A stretch of 7,140 bases of DNA from Actinomycetales bacterium (GTDB taxonomy: Bacteria > Actinomycetota > Actinomycetes > Actinomycetales > Cellulomonadaceae). The stretch lies in contig JAAYZM010000239.1 of NCBI GenBank assembly GCA_012514835.1, forward strand, positions 1 through 7,140, in the 5' to 3' direction. Below are positions 1 through 5,964 of the stretch, in pieces (positions within the stretch are counted from its first letter, which is position 1; each line of letters begins with the position of its first letter). Under the pieces are notes generated by a model. That model worked only from the letters and a program-made list of their open reading frames with translations. It was not told the origin of the DNA and did not search any database. The position numbers and the translations under genes were made by a program.

Positions 1-2116
1 CACGCTCGAGCACCTTCGAGATGCTCGGGGACGCCTCGCCGCCGTGCACGCGCTGGACGGGCTGGTCGAGCCAGTCGAAGAAGCGCCGCTGGATCTCGTC
101 CGCGAGCCACCCGCCGTATGAGGTACCGACGGCACCCTGCTCGACGATCAGCACGTTGTTGGTCTTGCGGACCGACTCGCCGATCGTGTCCCAGTCCACG
201 CTCGCGCGGTCGAGCCAGCGCAGGTCCACGACCTCCGCGTCCACGCCCATGGCCTCGACGGCCTCGAGGGAGTGCGTGACCATCGACAGGTACGTGAGGA
301 TCGTCAGGTCGCTGCCCTCGCGGCGCACGGCGGCCTTGCCGAGCTCGATCTGGTAGTCGAGATCGTCGGCCGGGACCTGTCCCGTGCTCGCGTACAGGTC
401 CACGTGCTCGAGCACGATCACCGGGTCGTCGAGCGCGAGGGCCGCGTTCATGAGGCCCACGTAGTCGAACGGAGTGGACGGCGCGACGATCCGCAGCCCG
501 GCCGAGGTGGCGTAGATGCCCGCGGGGTCCATCGAGTGCTGCGAGCCGTAGCCCGTGCCCGTGGCGACCTTGGAGCGCAGCACGAACGGCACCTTGCTCT
601 CGCCGCCGAACATGTGGCGCGCCTTGGCGATCTGGTTGAACACCTGGTCCGCCGCGACCCACAGGAAGTCGGGGTACATGAACTCCACGACGGGCTTGAA
701 CCGGCCGTCGAGCGCCATGCCGCCGCCGAGGCCCGCGAACGCGTTCTCGGAGATGGGTGTGCCGAGCACGCGGCCCGGGTAGGAGTCGGTGAGGCCCTTC
801 GTGGCGCCGTTCGTGCCACCCGCGAGGCGGTGGACGTCCTCACCGAGCACCACGATCGACTCGTCGGTGGACATCCGGCGGTCCATCACGGCCGCGACCA
901 CGTCGATGAATCGCTTCTCGACGAGCTCGCCGTCGTACGTCGCCTCTTCCTCCGTGCGCGCCCCGGCGAGCTCGCTCGCGTCACCGCGGACGCCCACGTC
1001 CACGAAGTCCGGGTCGGGCCACAGGTCGGGCTTGATGCGGCGCGTGCCGGGCTTGCCGTCCGGGTCGTCCTCGACCATGTGGGCGGCAACCTCGGTCATC
1101 GCGTCGACGGCCTGCTGACGCACGGCCGCCGCGGCGTCCTCGTCGAGCAGACCGCGCGCGATCATCTCGCGCTCGACGCGCTCGATCGGGTCGCGGGCGC
1201 GCCACGCGGCCTCCTCGTCCTTCGAGCGGTACCCGAACGCACTGCCGGGGAAGGGTCCGTTCTGGTGGAAGTACCGGTAGACCTCGGCCTCGACCACGGC
1301 GGGGCCCTTGCCGGCCCGCATGTGCTCGGTCGCGGCCTGCATCGCGAGGTACACGGCGAGCGGGTCCATGCCGTCGACGCGCCACGACGGGATGCCGAAA
1401 CCCGGACCGCGCGCGGAGAGCCGCTGGTCGCCCGTGACCTCACCCACGTGGGTCGAGACGGCGTACAGGTTGTTCTCGATGAAGAAGCACAGCGGGAGGT
1501 CCCACGCGGCCGTGAGGTTCATCGACTCGAGGACCGAGCCGATGTTCGCGGCGCCGTCGCCGAAGTACGTGACGGTGACGTCCTGGGTCCCCGCGTGCTT
1601 CTGGGCCCACGCGTTGCCCGCGGCGAGCGGCACGCCGCCGCCGACGATCGCGTTGGTGCCGAGCGCGCCGGCCTCCATCCACTGCAGGTGCATCGAGCCG
1701 CCACGGCCCTTGCCGTAGCCGTCCGCGAGTCCAAGGATCTCCGCGAGCGTCTTGCGCAGGACCACGCGCAGCTCCTCGGTGACGAGCGCCGTGAGGTCGA
1801 GCTGCGGGGCCACGTAGGCGATGACCTTGGCGAGGAACTGGTGGTGGCCGCGGTGCGTGCCGTTGACGCCGTCGGACGGGCCGAGGGCGAGGACGGAGCC
1901 GACGGCGCCACCCTCCTGGCCGATGCTCGAGTGCGCCGGACCGTGCACGAGTCCTTCGCGCGCGAGCTGGAGCACGAGCTCCTCGAACGCGCGGATGAGC
2001 TGCATCTGGCCCAGCATCGTGGCGAGCAGCGCGGGATCGGCGGCGGCCCAGTCCTCGGGCGTGCTGCTCACCTCGACCCAGGGGGCCTGGGCCTGGAGGG
2101 GTGTGACCTGCGGCAT
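1..2116 (-). CDS. Fused alpha-beta E1 component of a thiamine-diphosphate 2-oxoacid dehydrogenase (3' end outside window)
   Basis: Decarboxylates a 2-oxoacid on thiamine diphosphate (ThDP) and passes the acyl group to a lipoyl E2; a cytoplasmic complex. The 705 visible residues are open to the left edge, and the C-terminal tail is missing. Residues about 28-345 are the alpha part: HSSIGQEGG at 62-70, HRGHH at 88-92, GRGGSMHL at 137-144, and the ThDP/Mg motif running from GDG 186-188 to ENN 214-216. A linker at about 345-398 leads to the beta part: GEDV 425-428, PISENAF 454-460 with E457 as the likely cofactor-activating Glu, and a transketolase C-terminal-type domain from about 585. Most pyruvate, acetoin and branched-chain E1 enzymes of this class have separate alpha and beta chains, so the fusion is notable. 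The ATG at 2116 follows AAGGGAG with a 9-nt spacer. E2 and E3 genes are not in view. The family is certain; the substrate (pyruvate, acetoin or a branched-chain 2-oxoacid) is not. Confidence 0.9.
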   Translation of the reverse strand, partial: MPQVTPLQAQAPWVEVSSTPEDWAAADPALLATMLGQMQLIRAFEELVLQLAREGLVHGPAHSSIGQEGGAVGSVLALGPSDGVNGTHRGHHQFLAKVIAYVAPQLDLTALVTEELRVVLRKTLAEILGLADGYGKGRGGSMHLQWMEAGALGTNAIVGGGVPLAAGNAWAQKHAGTQDVTVTYFGDGAANIGSVLESMNLTAAWDLPLCFFIENNLYAVSTHVGEVTGDQRLSARGPGFGIPSWRVDGMDPLAVYLAMQAATEHMRAGKGPAVVEAEVYRYFHQNGPFPGSAFGYRSKDEEAAWRARDPIERVEREMIARGLLDEDAAAAVRQQAVDAMTEVAAHMVEDDPDGKPGTRRIKPDLWPDPDFVDVGVRGDASELAGARTEEEATYDGELVEKRFIDVVAAVMDRRMSTDESIVVLGEDVHRLAGGTNGATKGLTDSYPGRVLGTPISENAFAGLGGGMALDGRFKPVVEFMYPDFLWVAADQVFNQIAKARHMFGGESKVPFVLRSKVATGTGYGSQHSMDPAGIYATSAGLRIVAPSTPFDYVGLMNAALALDDPVIVLEHVDLYASTGQVPADDLDYQIELGKAAVRREGSDLTILTYLSMVTHSLEAVEAMGVDAEVVDLRWLDRASVDWDTIGESVRKTNNVLIVEQGAVGTSYGGWLADEIQRRFFDWLDQPVQRVHGGEASPSISKVLER

Positions 2117-2125
2117 GGACGGGTT

Positions 2126-2132
2126 CTCCCTT
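2126..2132 (-). promoter_or_regulatory. Ribosome binding site of the fused E1 gene
   Basis: The minus strand reads AAGGGAG here, 9 nt before the ATG at 2116. It is the only good Shine-Dalgarno-like match near the N-terminus and supports that start codon. Confidence 0.6.
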
Positions 2133-2155
2133 GAACGACGAGCCGTGTTGTTGTG

Positions 2156-2184
2156 AGTCTAGGCCGCTTTGGATACGATCGCAA
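2156..2184 (-). promoter_or_regulatory. Predicted sigma-70-type promoter of the fused E1 gene
   Basis: On the minus strand, TTGCGA (2179-2184) and TAGACT (2156-2161) are separated by exactly 17 bp. Each matches the housekeeping -35 and -10 consensus at 4 of 6 bases. Transcription would start near 2149, giving a leader of about 33 nt that holds the ribosome binding site. The left GntR-type site (2169-2178) lies in the spacer, so a bound repressor would block polymerase. Actinobacterial -35 elements are weakly conserved, so this is a prediction. Confidence 0.5.
2169..2178 (+). promoter_or_regulatory. Left putative GntR/FCD operator
   Basis: The plus strand reads TTGGATACGA. The reverse complement of the right site (2221-2230) reads TTGGATACAA, so the two match at 9 of 10 positions in opposite orientation. 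The motif has the TTG...CAA-like semi-palindromic form of FCD-type GntR operators; the VanR operator of Caulobacter, ATTGGATCCAAT as I recall it, is a close relative. It sits in the E1 promoter spacer. The GntR-type protein encoded at 2785-3438 is the obvious candidate binder, by inference. Confidence 0.5.
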
Positions 2185-2192
2185 CGAATCCG

Positions 2193-2208
2193 GGTCGTTA
2201 TCACGACC
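2193..2208. repeat. 16-bp palindrome at the centre of the divergent control region
   Basis: GGTCGT (2193-2198), spacer TATC, then ACGACC (2203-2208) form a perfect 6-bp inverted repeat. Its centre (2200.5) is within about 1 bp of the midpoint between the flanking GntR-type sites (2199.5). It could be a third regulator site or part of a larger operator. It is too short, and has no T-run, to be a terminator. Confidence 0.4.
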
Positions 2209-2220
2209 GCACCGGCCTGG

Positions 2221-2230
2221 TTGTATCCAA
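2221..2230 (+). promoter_or_regulatory. Right putative GntR/FCD operator
   Basis: TTGTATCCAA is palindromic at 8 of 10 positions and is the inverted partner of the left site. It lies 3 bp before the ribosome binding site of the VOC gene, so a bound protein would cover that gene's promoter or transcription start. A weak rightward promoter candidate, TTATCA (2198-2203) with a 17-bp spacer and TTGTAT (2221-2226), overlaps it and would give a very short leader. Centre-to-centre distance to the left site is 52 bp, close to five helical turns. Confidence 0.5.
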
Positions 2231-2233
2231 CGT

Positions 2234-2239
2234 AGGAGG
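2234..2239 (+). promoter_or_regulatory. Ribosome binding site of the VOC gene
   Basis: A perfect AGGAGG lies 4 nt before the ATG at 2244. It fixes that start over a TTG 75 bp upstream in the same frame, which falls inside the left operator. Confidence 0.8.
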
Positions 2240-2243
2240 ATCC

Positions 2244-2774
2244 ATGGCGCTCCCCGGACTGCTCGGCACCGAGCACATCGGCTTCACCGTGCCCGACCTC
2301 GACGAGGCCCACCGCTTCTTCGTCGACGTCCTGGGGTGCGAGTACGTCTACACGCTCGGTCCGTTCGTCAAGGACGACGACTGGATGACCGAGCACCTCA
2401 ACGTGCACCCGCGCGCCGTGATGCGCGAGCTGCGGTTCTACCGGTGCAAGACCGGTCCCAACTTCGAGATCTTCCAGTGGGAGTCCCCCGACGGGCAGGC
2501 GCCGCAGCCGCGCAACAGCGACATCGGGGGCCACCACCTCGCGTTCTACGTCGAGGACCTCGACGCCGCGGTGGAGTACCTCGAGGGGCACGGGGTGCGT
2601 ATCCTCGGCGCACCGACCGCGAGCACGAGCCACAGCGAGGGACAACGATGGGTCTACTTCCTGGCCCCCTGGGGGATGCAGATGGAGCTCGTGAGCTTCC
2701 CCGACGGCAAGGCCTACGAGCGCGCCCCGGGCACCACCACGAAGCTGTGGCACCCCGCCGACCCGGCGGCGTGA
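2244..2774 (+). CDS. VOC-superfamily protein (glyoxalase / dioxygenase fold), function unknown
   Basis: A 176-residue cytoplasmic protein with two paired beta-alpha-beta-beta-beta modules, about residues 8-80 and 93-152. VOC (vicinal oxygen chelate) proteins use this fold to hold a divalent metal for isomerisation, lyase, epimerase or ring-cleavage chemistry. The metal set is visible at the expected places: H11 (EHIGFTV), E75 (NFEIFQWE), H98 (GHHLAFYV) and E148 (QMELVSF). A His/Glu/His/Glu set is the glyoxalase I or epimerase type; extradiol dioxygenases have two His and one Glu and are usually larger, near 300 residues. The gene is first in a unit with the gntR-type gene 10 bp downstream, and divergent from the fused E1 gene. 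It may therefore prepare or detoxify a metabolite of the E1 pathway, such as a 2-oxoacid or a reactive aldehyde. The fold is sure; the reaction is unknown. Confidence 0.85.
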   Translation: MALPGLLGTEHIGFTVPDLDEAHRFFVDVLGCEYVYTLGPFVKDDDWMTEHLNVHPRAVMRELRFYRCKTGPNFEIFQWESPDGQAPQPRNSDIGGHHLAFYVEDLDAAVEYLEGHGVRILGAPTASTSHSEGQRWVYFLAPWGMQMELVSFPDGKAYERAPGTTTKLWHPADPAA

Positions 2775-2784
2775 GGGCGGGCGC

Positions 2785-3438
2785 GTGAGCGTCGAGGACG
2801 GCCCCGCCTCGAGCCGGATCGTGGCGGGGCTGCGGCAGCAGATCCTGCGCGGCACGCTCACCCCCGGCTCGCGCATCCGGCAAGAGGAGCTCGCCGCCGA
2901 GTTCGGGGCGAGCCGCCTGCCCGTGCGTGACGCGCTGCGCCAGCTCGAGGCCGAGGGGCTCGTGCGGCTCGTCGCGAACAGCGGTGCGTGGGTCCAGCGG
3001 CTCAGCCTCGCCGAGTGCACGGAGGTGTACCTCGTGCGCGAGCGGATCGAACCGCTGCTCCTGCGGCTCTCCGCGCCGCACCTGAGCCCCGAGCAGCTCG
3101 AGCGGCTCGGGGCGCTCGCGGACGAGATGCAGGGCGCGGACCTCGAGACGTTCTTGCGCCTCGACCGCGAGTTCCACCTGCTCTCGTTCAGCGCCGCGGA
3201 CACGCACATGCTCCACGACCTCGTGCTGCGGCTGTGGAACTCGACGCAGCACTACCGGCGGGCGTTCGACCTCGTGGCCGGCGTCGACCGCGCCTCGGCG
3301 ACGCACGCGGAGCACCGTCTCCTCGTGGACGCGCTCGCCCGCGGGCAGCTCGCGGACGCCGAGGACCTCCTCACCGTGCACATCCGTCGCACGCGTCTCG
3401 AGCTCGAGCGTCACCCCGAGGTGTTCGACACCGCCTGA
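2785..3438 (+). CDS. GntR-family transcriptional regulator, FCD (FadR/VanR-like) subfamily
   Basis: A DNA-binding regulator of 217 residues. Residues about 8-72 form the GntR winged helix-turn-helix, with recognition segment 42-58 (SRLPVRDALRQLEAEG) close to the family consensus. Residues about 78-205 form the helical FCD ligand domain with the usual metal-binding set D127, H131, H177 and H199. Proteins of this type commonly bind an organic acid next to the metal and then release DNA. The GTG at 2785 lies 10 bp after the VOC stop with only a weak GAGGGCGG upstream, so translation may be coupled to the VOC gene. The protein likely represses its own unit and the divergent E1 gene through the paired sites at 2169-2230; the ligand may be a substrate or product of the E1 or VOC enzyme. 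Its last 28 bases overlap the end of the convergent lacI-type gene. Confidence 0.9.
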   Translation: MSVEDGPASSRIVAGLRQQILRGTLTPGSRIRQEELAAEFGASRLPVRDALRQLEAEGLVRLVANSGAWVQRLSLAECTEVYLVRERIEPLLLRLSAPHLSPEQLERLGALADEMQGADLETFLRLDREFHLLSFSAADTHMLHDLVLRLWNSTQHYRRAFDLVAGVDRASATHAEHRLLVDALARGQLADAEDLLTVHIRRTRLELERHPEVFDTA

Positions 3439-4457
3439 GCGGTGCGGACCGGCGCGCGTCCCGTCGAGCCGCGCACCACGAGCTCGACCGGGAGTGCCGT
3501 CGTGGCCGAGGCGGCCTCGCCCCGCGTCATCCACCGCACGAGGATCCGTGCAGCCTCGGCGCCCACCTCAGCGTGCGGCACCCGGACCGTGGTCAGCGGC
3601 GGGGACAGCTTGTCCACGAACGGCATGTCGTTGAAGCCCACCACGGAAACGTCCTCGGGGCAGCGCAGCCCGCGCTCCCGCAACGCGTCGATCGCGCCCA
3701 CGGCGATCTGGTCGTTGCCCGCGAGCACCGCCGTGGGCCGCGCGCGCTCGAGCAGCTCGTGCATCCCCTCGGCACCCGCCTCGACCGAGTACGTCTCGCA
3801 CTCGACCACCAGGTCCGGCGAGGTGTCGCACCCCGTCTCCGCGATCACCTGCCGGAAGGTGCGCTGGCGCGACAGGCCCGTCGACAGCTCGCGAGGCCCC
3901 GACAGGTGGGCGATCGCGGTGTGCCCGAGCTCGCGCAGGTGGGCGATCGCGAGCTCGATCCCCCGCTCGTCGTCCCCCGTGACCGCCGGCAGCGCCACGC
4001 CGTCCGAACGCCTGTTGATGAGCACCGCCGGCACACCCTGCTCGAAGAGCTCCGCGATCGCGGGATCGTCGCGGCGGGCGGACGCGACGAGCAGCCCGTC
4101 CACCTGGCGCGCGCGCAGGGCGGCGAACGCCGCGAGCTCGCGACCCGCCTCGTTGTCGGTGTCCGCGATGATCGACGTGTACCCGGCGCGCGAGAGCTCG
4201 ACCTCTGCTCCCCGCACGATCGGGGGGAACAGCGGGTTGGACAGGTCCGGCACCACGATCGCGACCATCGTGGACCGGTTGGTCTTGAGGCCGCGCGCCA
4301 TCGGGTTGGGCCGGTAGGCGAGCACCTTGGCCGCGTGCTGGACCTTCCGGACGGTCGCCTCGCTCACGAGGTCCTGCGTCTCGGGATTGAGCGCGCGCGA
4401 CGCCGTCCCCGGGTGCACCCCCGCCCGCTCGGCGACGTCCCTGAGCGTCACTCGCAC
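3411..4457 (-). CDS. LacI-family transcriptional regulator
   Basis: A dimeric or tetrameric DNA-binding regulator of 348 residues, the usual family length. The N-terminal helix-turn-helix spans about 3-24 (TLRDVAERAGVHPGTASRAL); the hinge helix is near 51-58 with its intercalating Leu at 57. A periplasmic-binding-protein-like ligand domain follows at about 63-332, with the signatures SNPLFPPIVRGAE (73-85), AGNDQIAVGA (246-255) and VGFNDMPFVDKLSPPLTTV (273-291). The GTG at 4457 gives the normal short lead into the helix-turn-helix and has GGGGGTGGGA just upstream; a GTG at 4451 is an alternative. The same frame stays open far upstream, but there it is antisense-type shadow inside the aldehyde dehydrogenase gene. 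It starts 32 bp after that gene and is probably the last member of the malic enzyme unit. Its operator is probably upstream of the malic enzyme gene, outside the window. Inducer unknown. Confidence 0.9.
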   Translation of the reverse strand: MRVTLRDVAERAGVHPGTASRALNPETQDLVSEATVRKVQHAAKVLAYRPNPMARGLKTNRSTMVAIVVPDLSNPLFPPIVRGAEVELSRAGYTSIIADTDNEAGRELAAFAALRARQVDGLLVASARRDDPAIAELFEQGVPAVLINRRSDGVALPAVTGDDERGIELAIAHLRELGHTAIAHLSGPRELSTGLSRQRTFRQVIAETGCDTSPDLVVECETYSVEAGAEGMHELLERARPTAVLAGNDQIAVGAIDALRERGLRCPEDVSVVGFNDMPFVDKLSPPLTTVRVPHAEVGAEAARILVRWMTRGEAASATTALPVELVVRGSTGRAPVRTAQAVSNTSG

Positions 4458-4489
4458 CGTCCCACCCCCACACGAGCCCTGTGCTGGCC

Positions 4490-5944
4490 CTACCAGTCGA
4501 CCGCGATGTACTTCGACTCGGTGTACTCGAGCAGGCCCTCGTGCCCGCCCTCGCGACCGATGCCGGACTGCTTGACGCCACCGAACGGTGCCGCGGGGTC
4601 GGAGACGACGCCGCGGTTGATCCCGACCATCCCGGACTCGAGCGCCTCGCTGACCCGCAGGGCCCGCGCGAGGTCCTTCGAGAACACATACGCGACGAGG
4701 CCGTACTCGGTCGCGTTCGCGAGCCGGATGGCCTCCTCGTCCGTGTCGAACGTGATCACGGGGGCCACGGGGCCGAAGATCTCCTCGTCCGTGATCTGGG
4801 CACCGACGGGGACGTCCGCGAGCACCGTGGGCGCGTAGTAGTACCCGGGACCCTCGCCACGAGCACCGCCGACGACGACGCGCGCGCCCCGCTGGACCGC
4901 GTCGGACACGAGCTCGTCGACCTTGTCGACGGCGGCCGCGTTGACGAGCGGCCCCACCGCCGCGCCGTCCATGCCGGGCCCCACGCTCAGGGCGGCCATC
5001 GCGGCCCCGAACTTCTCGGTGAACTCGGCGAGGACCGCGCGGTGCACGTAGATGCGGTTGGCCGCCGTGCATGCCTCGCCACCGTTGCGCATCTTCGCGA
5101 CCATCGCGCCTGCCACGGCGACGTCCACGTCCGCGTCCTCGAGCACGAGGAGCGGTGCGTTGCCGCCCAGCTCCATCGAGGAGGAGATGACGTGGTCCGC
5201 GGCCGTCTTGAGGAGCGTGCGCCCCACCTCCGTCGAGCCCGTGAAGGAGAGCTTGCGCACGCGCGGGTCCGCGAGGATCGCCGCGGCCACGGCTCCGGAA
5301 CGCCGCGAGGGCAGCACGTTGACCACGCCGTCGGGCACCCCCGCCTCGGCGAGGATCGCACCCACGGCGAGCGCCGTGAGCGGCGTCTCGGACGCGGGCT
5401 TGAGGATCACGGTGCAGCCCGCCGCGAGGGCGGGACCGATCTTGCGCGTCGCCATCGCCGCGGGGAAGTTCCACGGGGTGATGAGCAGCGCGATGCCGAT
5501 CGGCTGGCGCACCACCATGATGCGGTTGGCCCCCGAGGGCGCGGTGCGGATCTCCCCCGAGACGCGCACGGCCTCCTCGGCGTACCAGCGGAAGAACTCC
5601 GCGGCATAGCGCACCTCGCCGAGCGCGTCCGTGAAGGACTTTCCGTTCTCGCGCACGATCAGCTCGGCAACCTGCTCCTCGCGCTCGGTCATGAGGTCGA
5701 AGGCCCGCAGCAGGATCCGGGCGCGCTCACGGGGCGCGGTCGCGGCCCAGCCGGCCGCGGCCTCTGCCGCCGCCTCGACGCTCGCGAGGGCGTCAGCCAC
5801 GGTGCCGTTCGCGACGTCGGCGATCGTCTCGGCCGTCGCGGGGTCGATGACGTCGAAGCGGCCGCCGTCCTGCGCGCCCACCCACGCGCCGCCGCGCAGG
5901 AGGTCGGTCGGGACGGTCAGTCCGGCCACGAGTTCTGTCGACAT
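4490..5944 (-). CDS. gabD: Succinate-semialdehyde dehydrogenase-type aldehyde dehydrogenase, probably NADP+-dependent
   Basis: Oxidises succinate semialdehyde to succinate, feeding the TCA cycle; cytoplasmic. The 484 residues match the GabD family length. Catalytic residues are visible: N159 (TPWNF), E258 (MELGGNAP), C292 (GEACTAAN) and E388 (EEIFGP); the nucleotide-binding GSTEVG is at 236-241. R167, R286 and S460 align with the residues that hold the substrate carboxylate in human SSADH (R213, R334, S498, from memory), which favours this substrate over other semialdehydes. K182 and S185 (LKPASETP) match the pair that binds the 2'-phosphate of NADP+ in E. coli GabD. The neighbour two residues after the catalytic Cys is Ala, so the Cys-X-Cys pair of the human enzyme's redox switch is absent. 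The ATG at 5944 follows a strong GGAGGAG with a 6-nt spacer. It starts 20 bp after the malic enzyme stop. Glutarate- or other semialdehydes remain possible substrates. Confidence 0.87.
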   Translation of the reverse strand: MSTELVAGLTVPTDLLRGGAWVGAQDGGRFDVIDPATAETIADVANGTVADALASVEAAAEAAAGWAATAPRERARILLRAFDLMTEREEQVAELIVRENGKSFTDALGEVRYAAEFFRWYAEEAVRVSGEIRTAPSGANRIMVVRQPIGIALLITPWNFPAAMATRKIGPALAAGCTVILKPASETPLTALAVGAILAEAGVPDGVVNVLPSRRSGAVAAAILADPRVRKLSFTGSTEVGRTLLKTAADHVISSSMELGGNAPLLVLEDADVDVAVAGAMVAKMRNGGEACTAANRIYVHRAVLAEFTEKFGAAMAALSVGPGMDGAAVGPLVNAAAVDKVDELVSDAVQRGARVVVGGARGEGPGYYYAPTVLADVPVGAQITDEEIFGPVAPVITFDTDEEAIRLANATEYGLVAYVFSKDLARALRVSEALESGMVGINRGVVSDPAAPFGGVKQSGIGREGGHEGLLEYTESKYIAVDW

Positions 5945-5950
5945 GGGGTG

Positions 5951-5957
5951 CTCCTCC
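5951..5957 (-). promoter_or_regulatory. Ribosome binding site of the aldehyde dehydrogenase gene
   Basis: The minus strand reads GGAGGAG, 6 nt before the ATG at 5944. It lies in the 20-bp gap after the malic enzyme stop, which leaves no room for a separate promoter in the gap and supports cotranscription. Confidence 0.75.
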
Positions 5958-5964
5958 GAGGGTT

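Noticed and set aside
272..2134. A 620-codon open frame on the plus strand
   Set aside because: It is antisense to the fused E1 gene, shows no recognisable domain, and has the same Arg/Val/His-rich composition as other shadows.
2183..2199. AACGA / TCGTT inverted repeat with a 7-bp spacer as an extra operator
   Set aside because: The arms are only 5 bp and the repeat overlaps the better-supported central palindrome; it could easily be chance.
2169..2243. An earlier TTG start for the VOC gene, adding 25 residues
   Set aside because: The added peptide has no VOC similarity and would consume the whole operator region. The ATG at 2244 has a perfect AGGAGG.
2244..2774. VOC protein as an extradiol ring-cleavage dioxygenase
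   Set aside because: It is a single short unit of 176 residues with a His/Glu/His/Glu metal set, rather than the two-domain protein of about 300 residues with two His and one Glu.
3439..3460. Intrinsic terminator between the convergent regulators
   Set aside because: The genes overlap, and no stem followed by a T-run is present on either strand around the junction.
3411..5474. A 687-residue LacI-type protein with a long N-terminal extension
   Set aside because: The extension lies out of frame within the aldehyde dehydrogenase gene and is Arg/Gly-rich. The helix-turn-helix begins directly after the GTG at 4457, as normal for the family.
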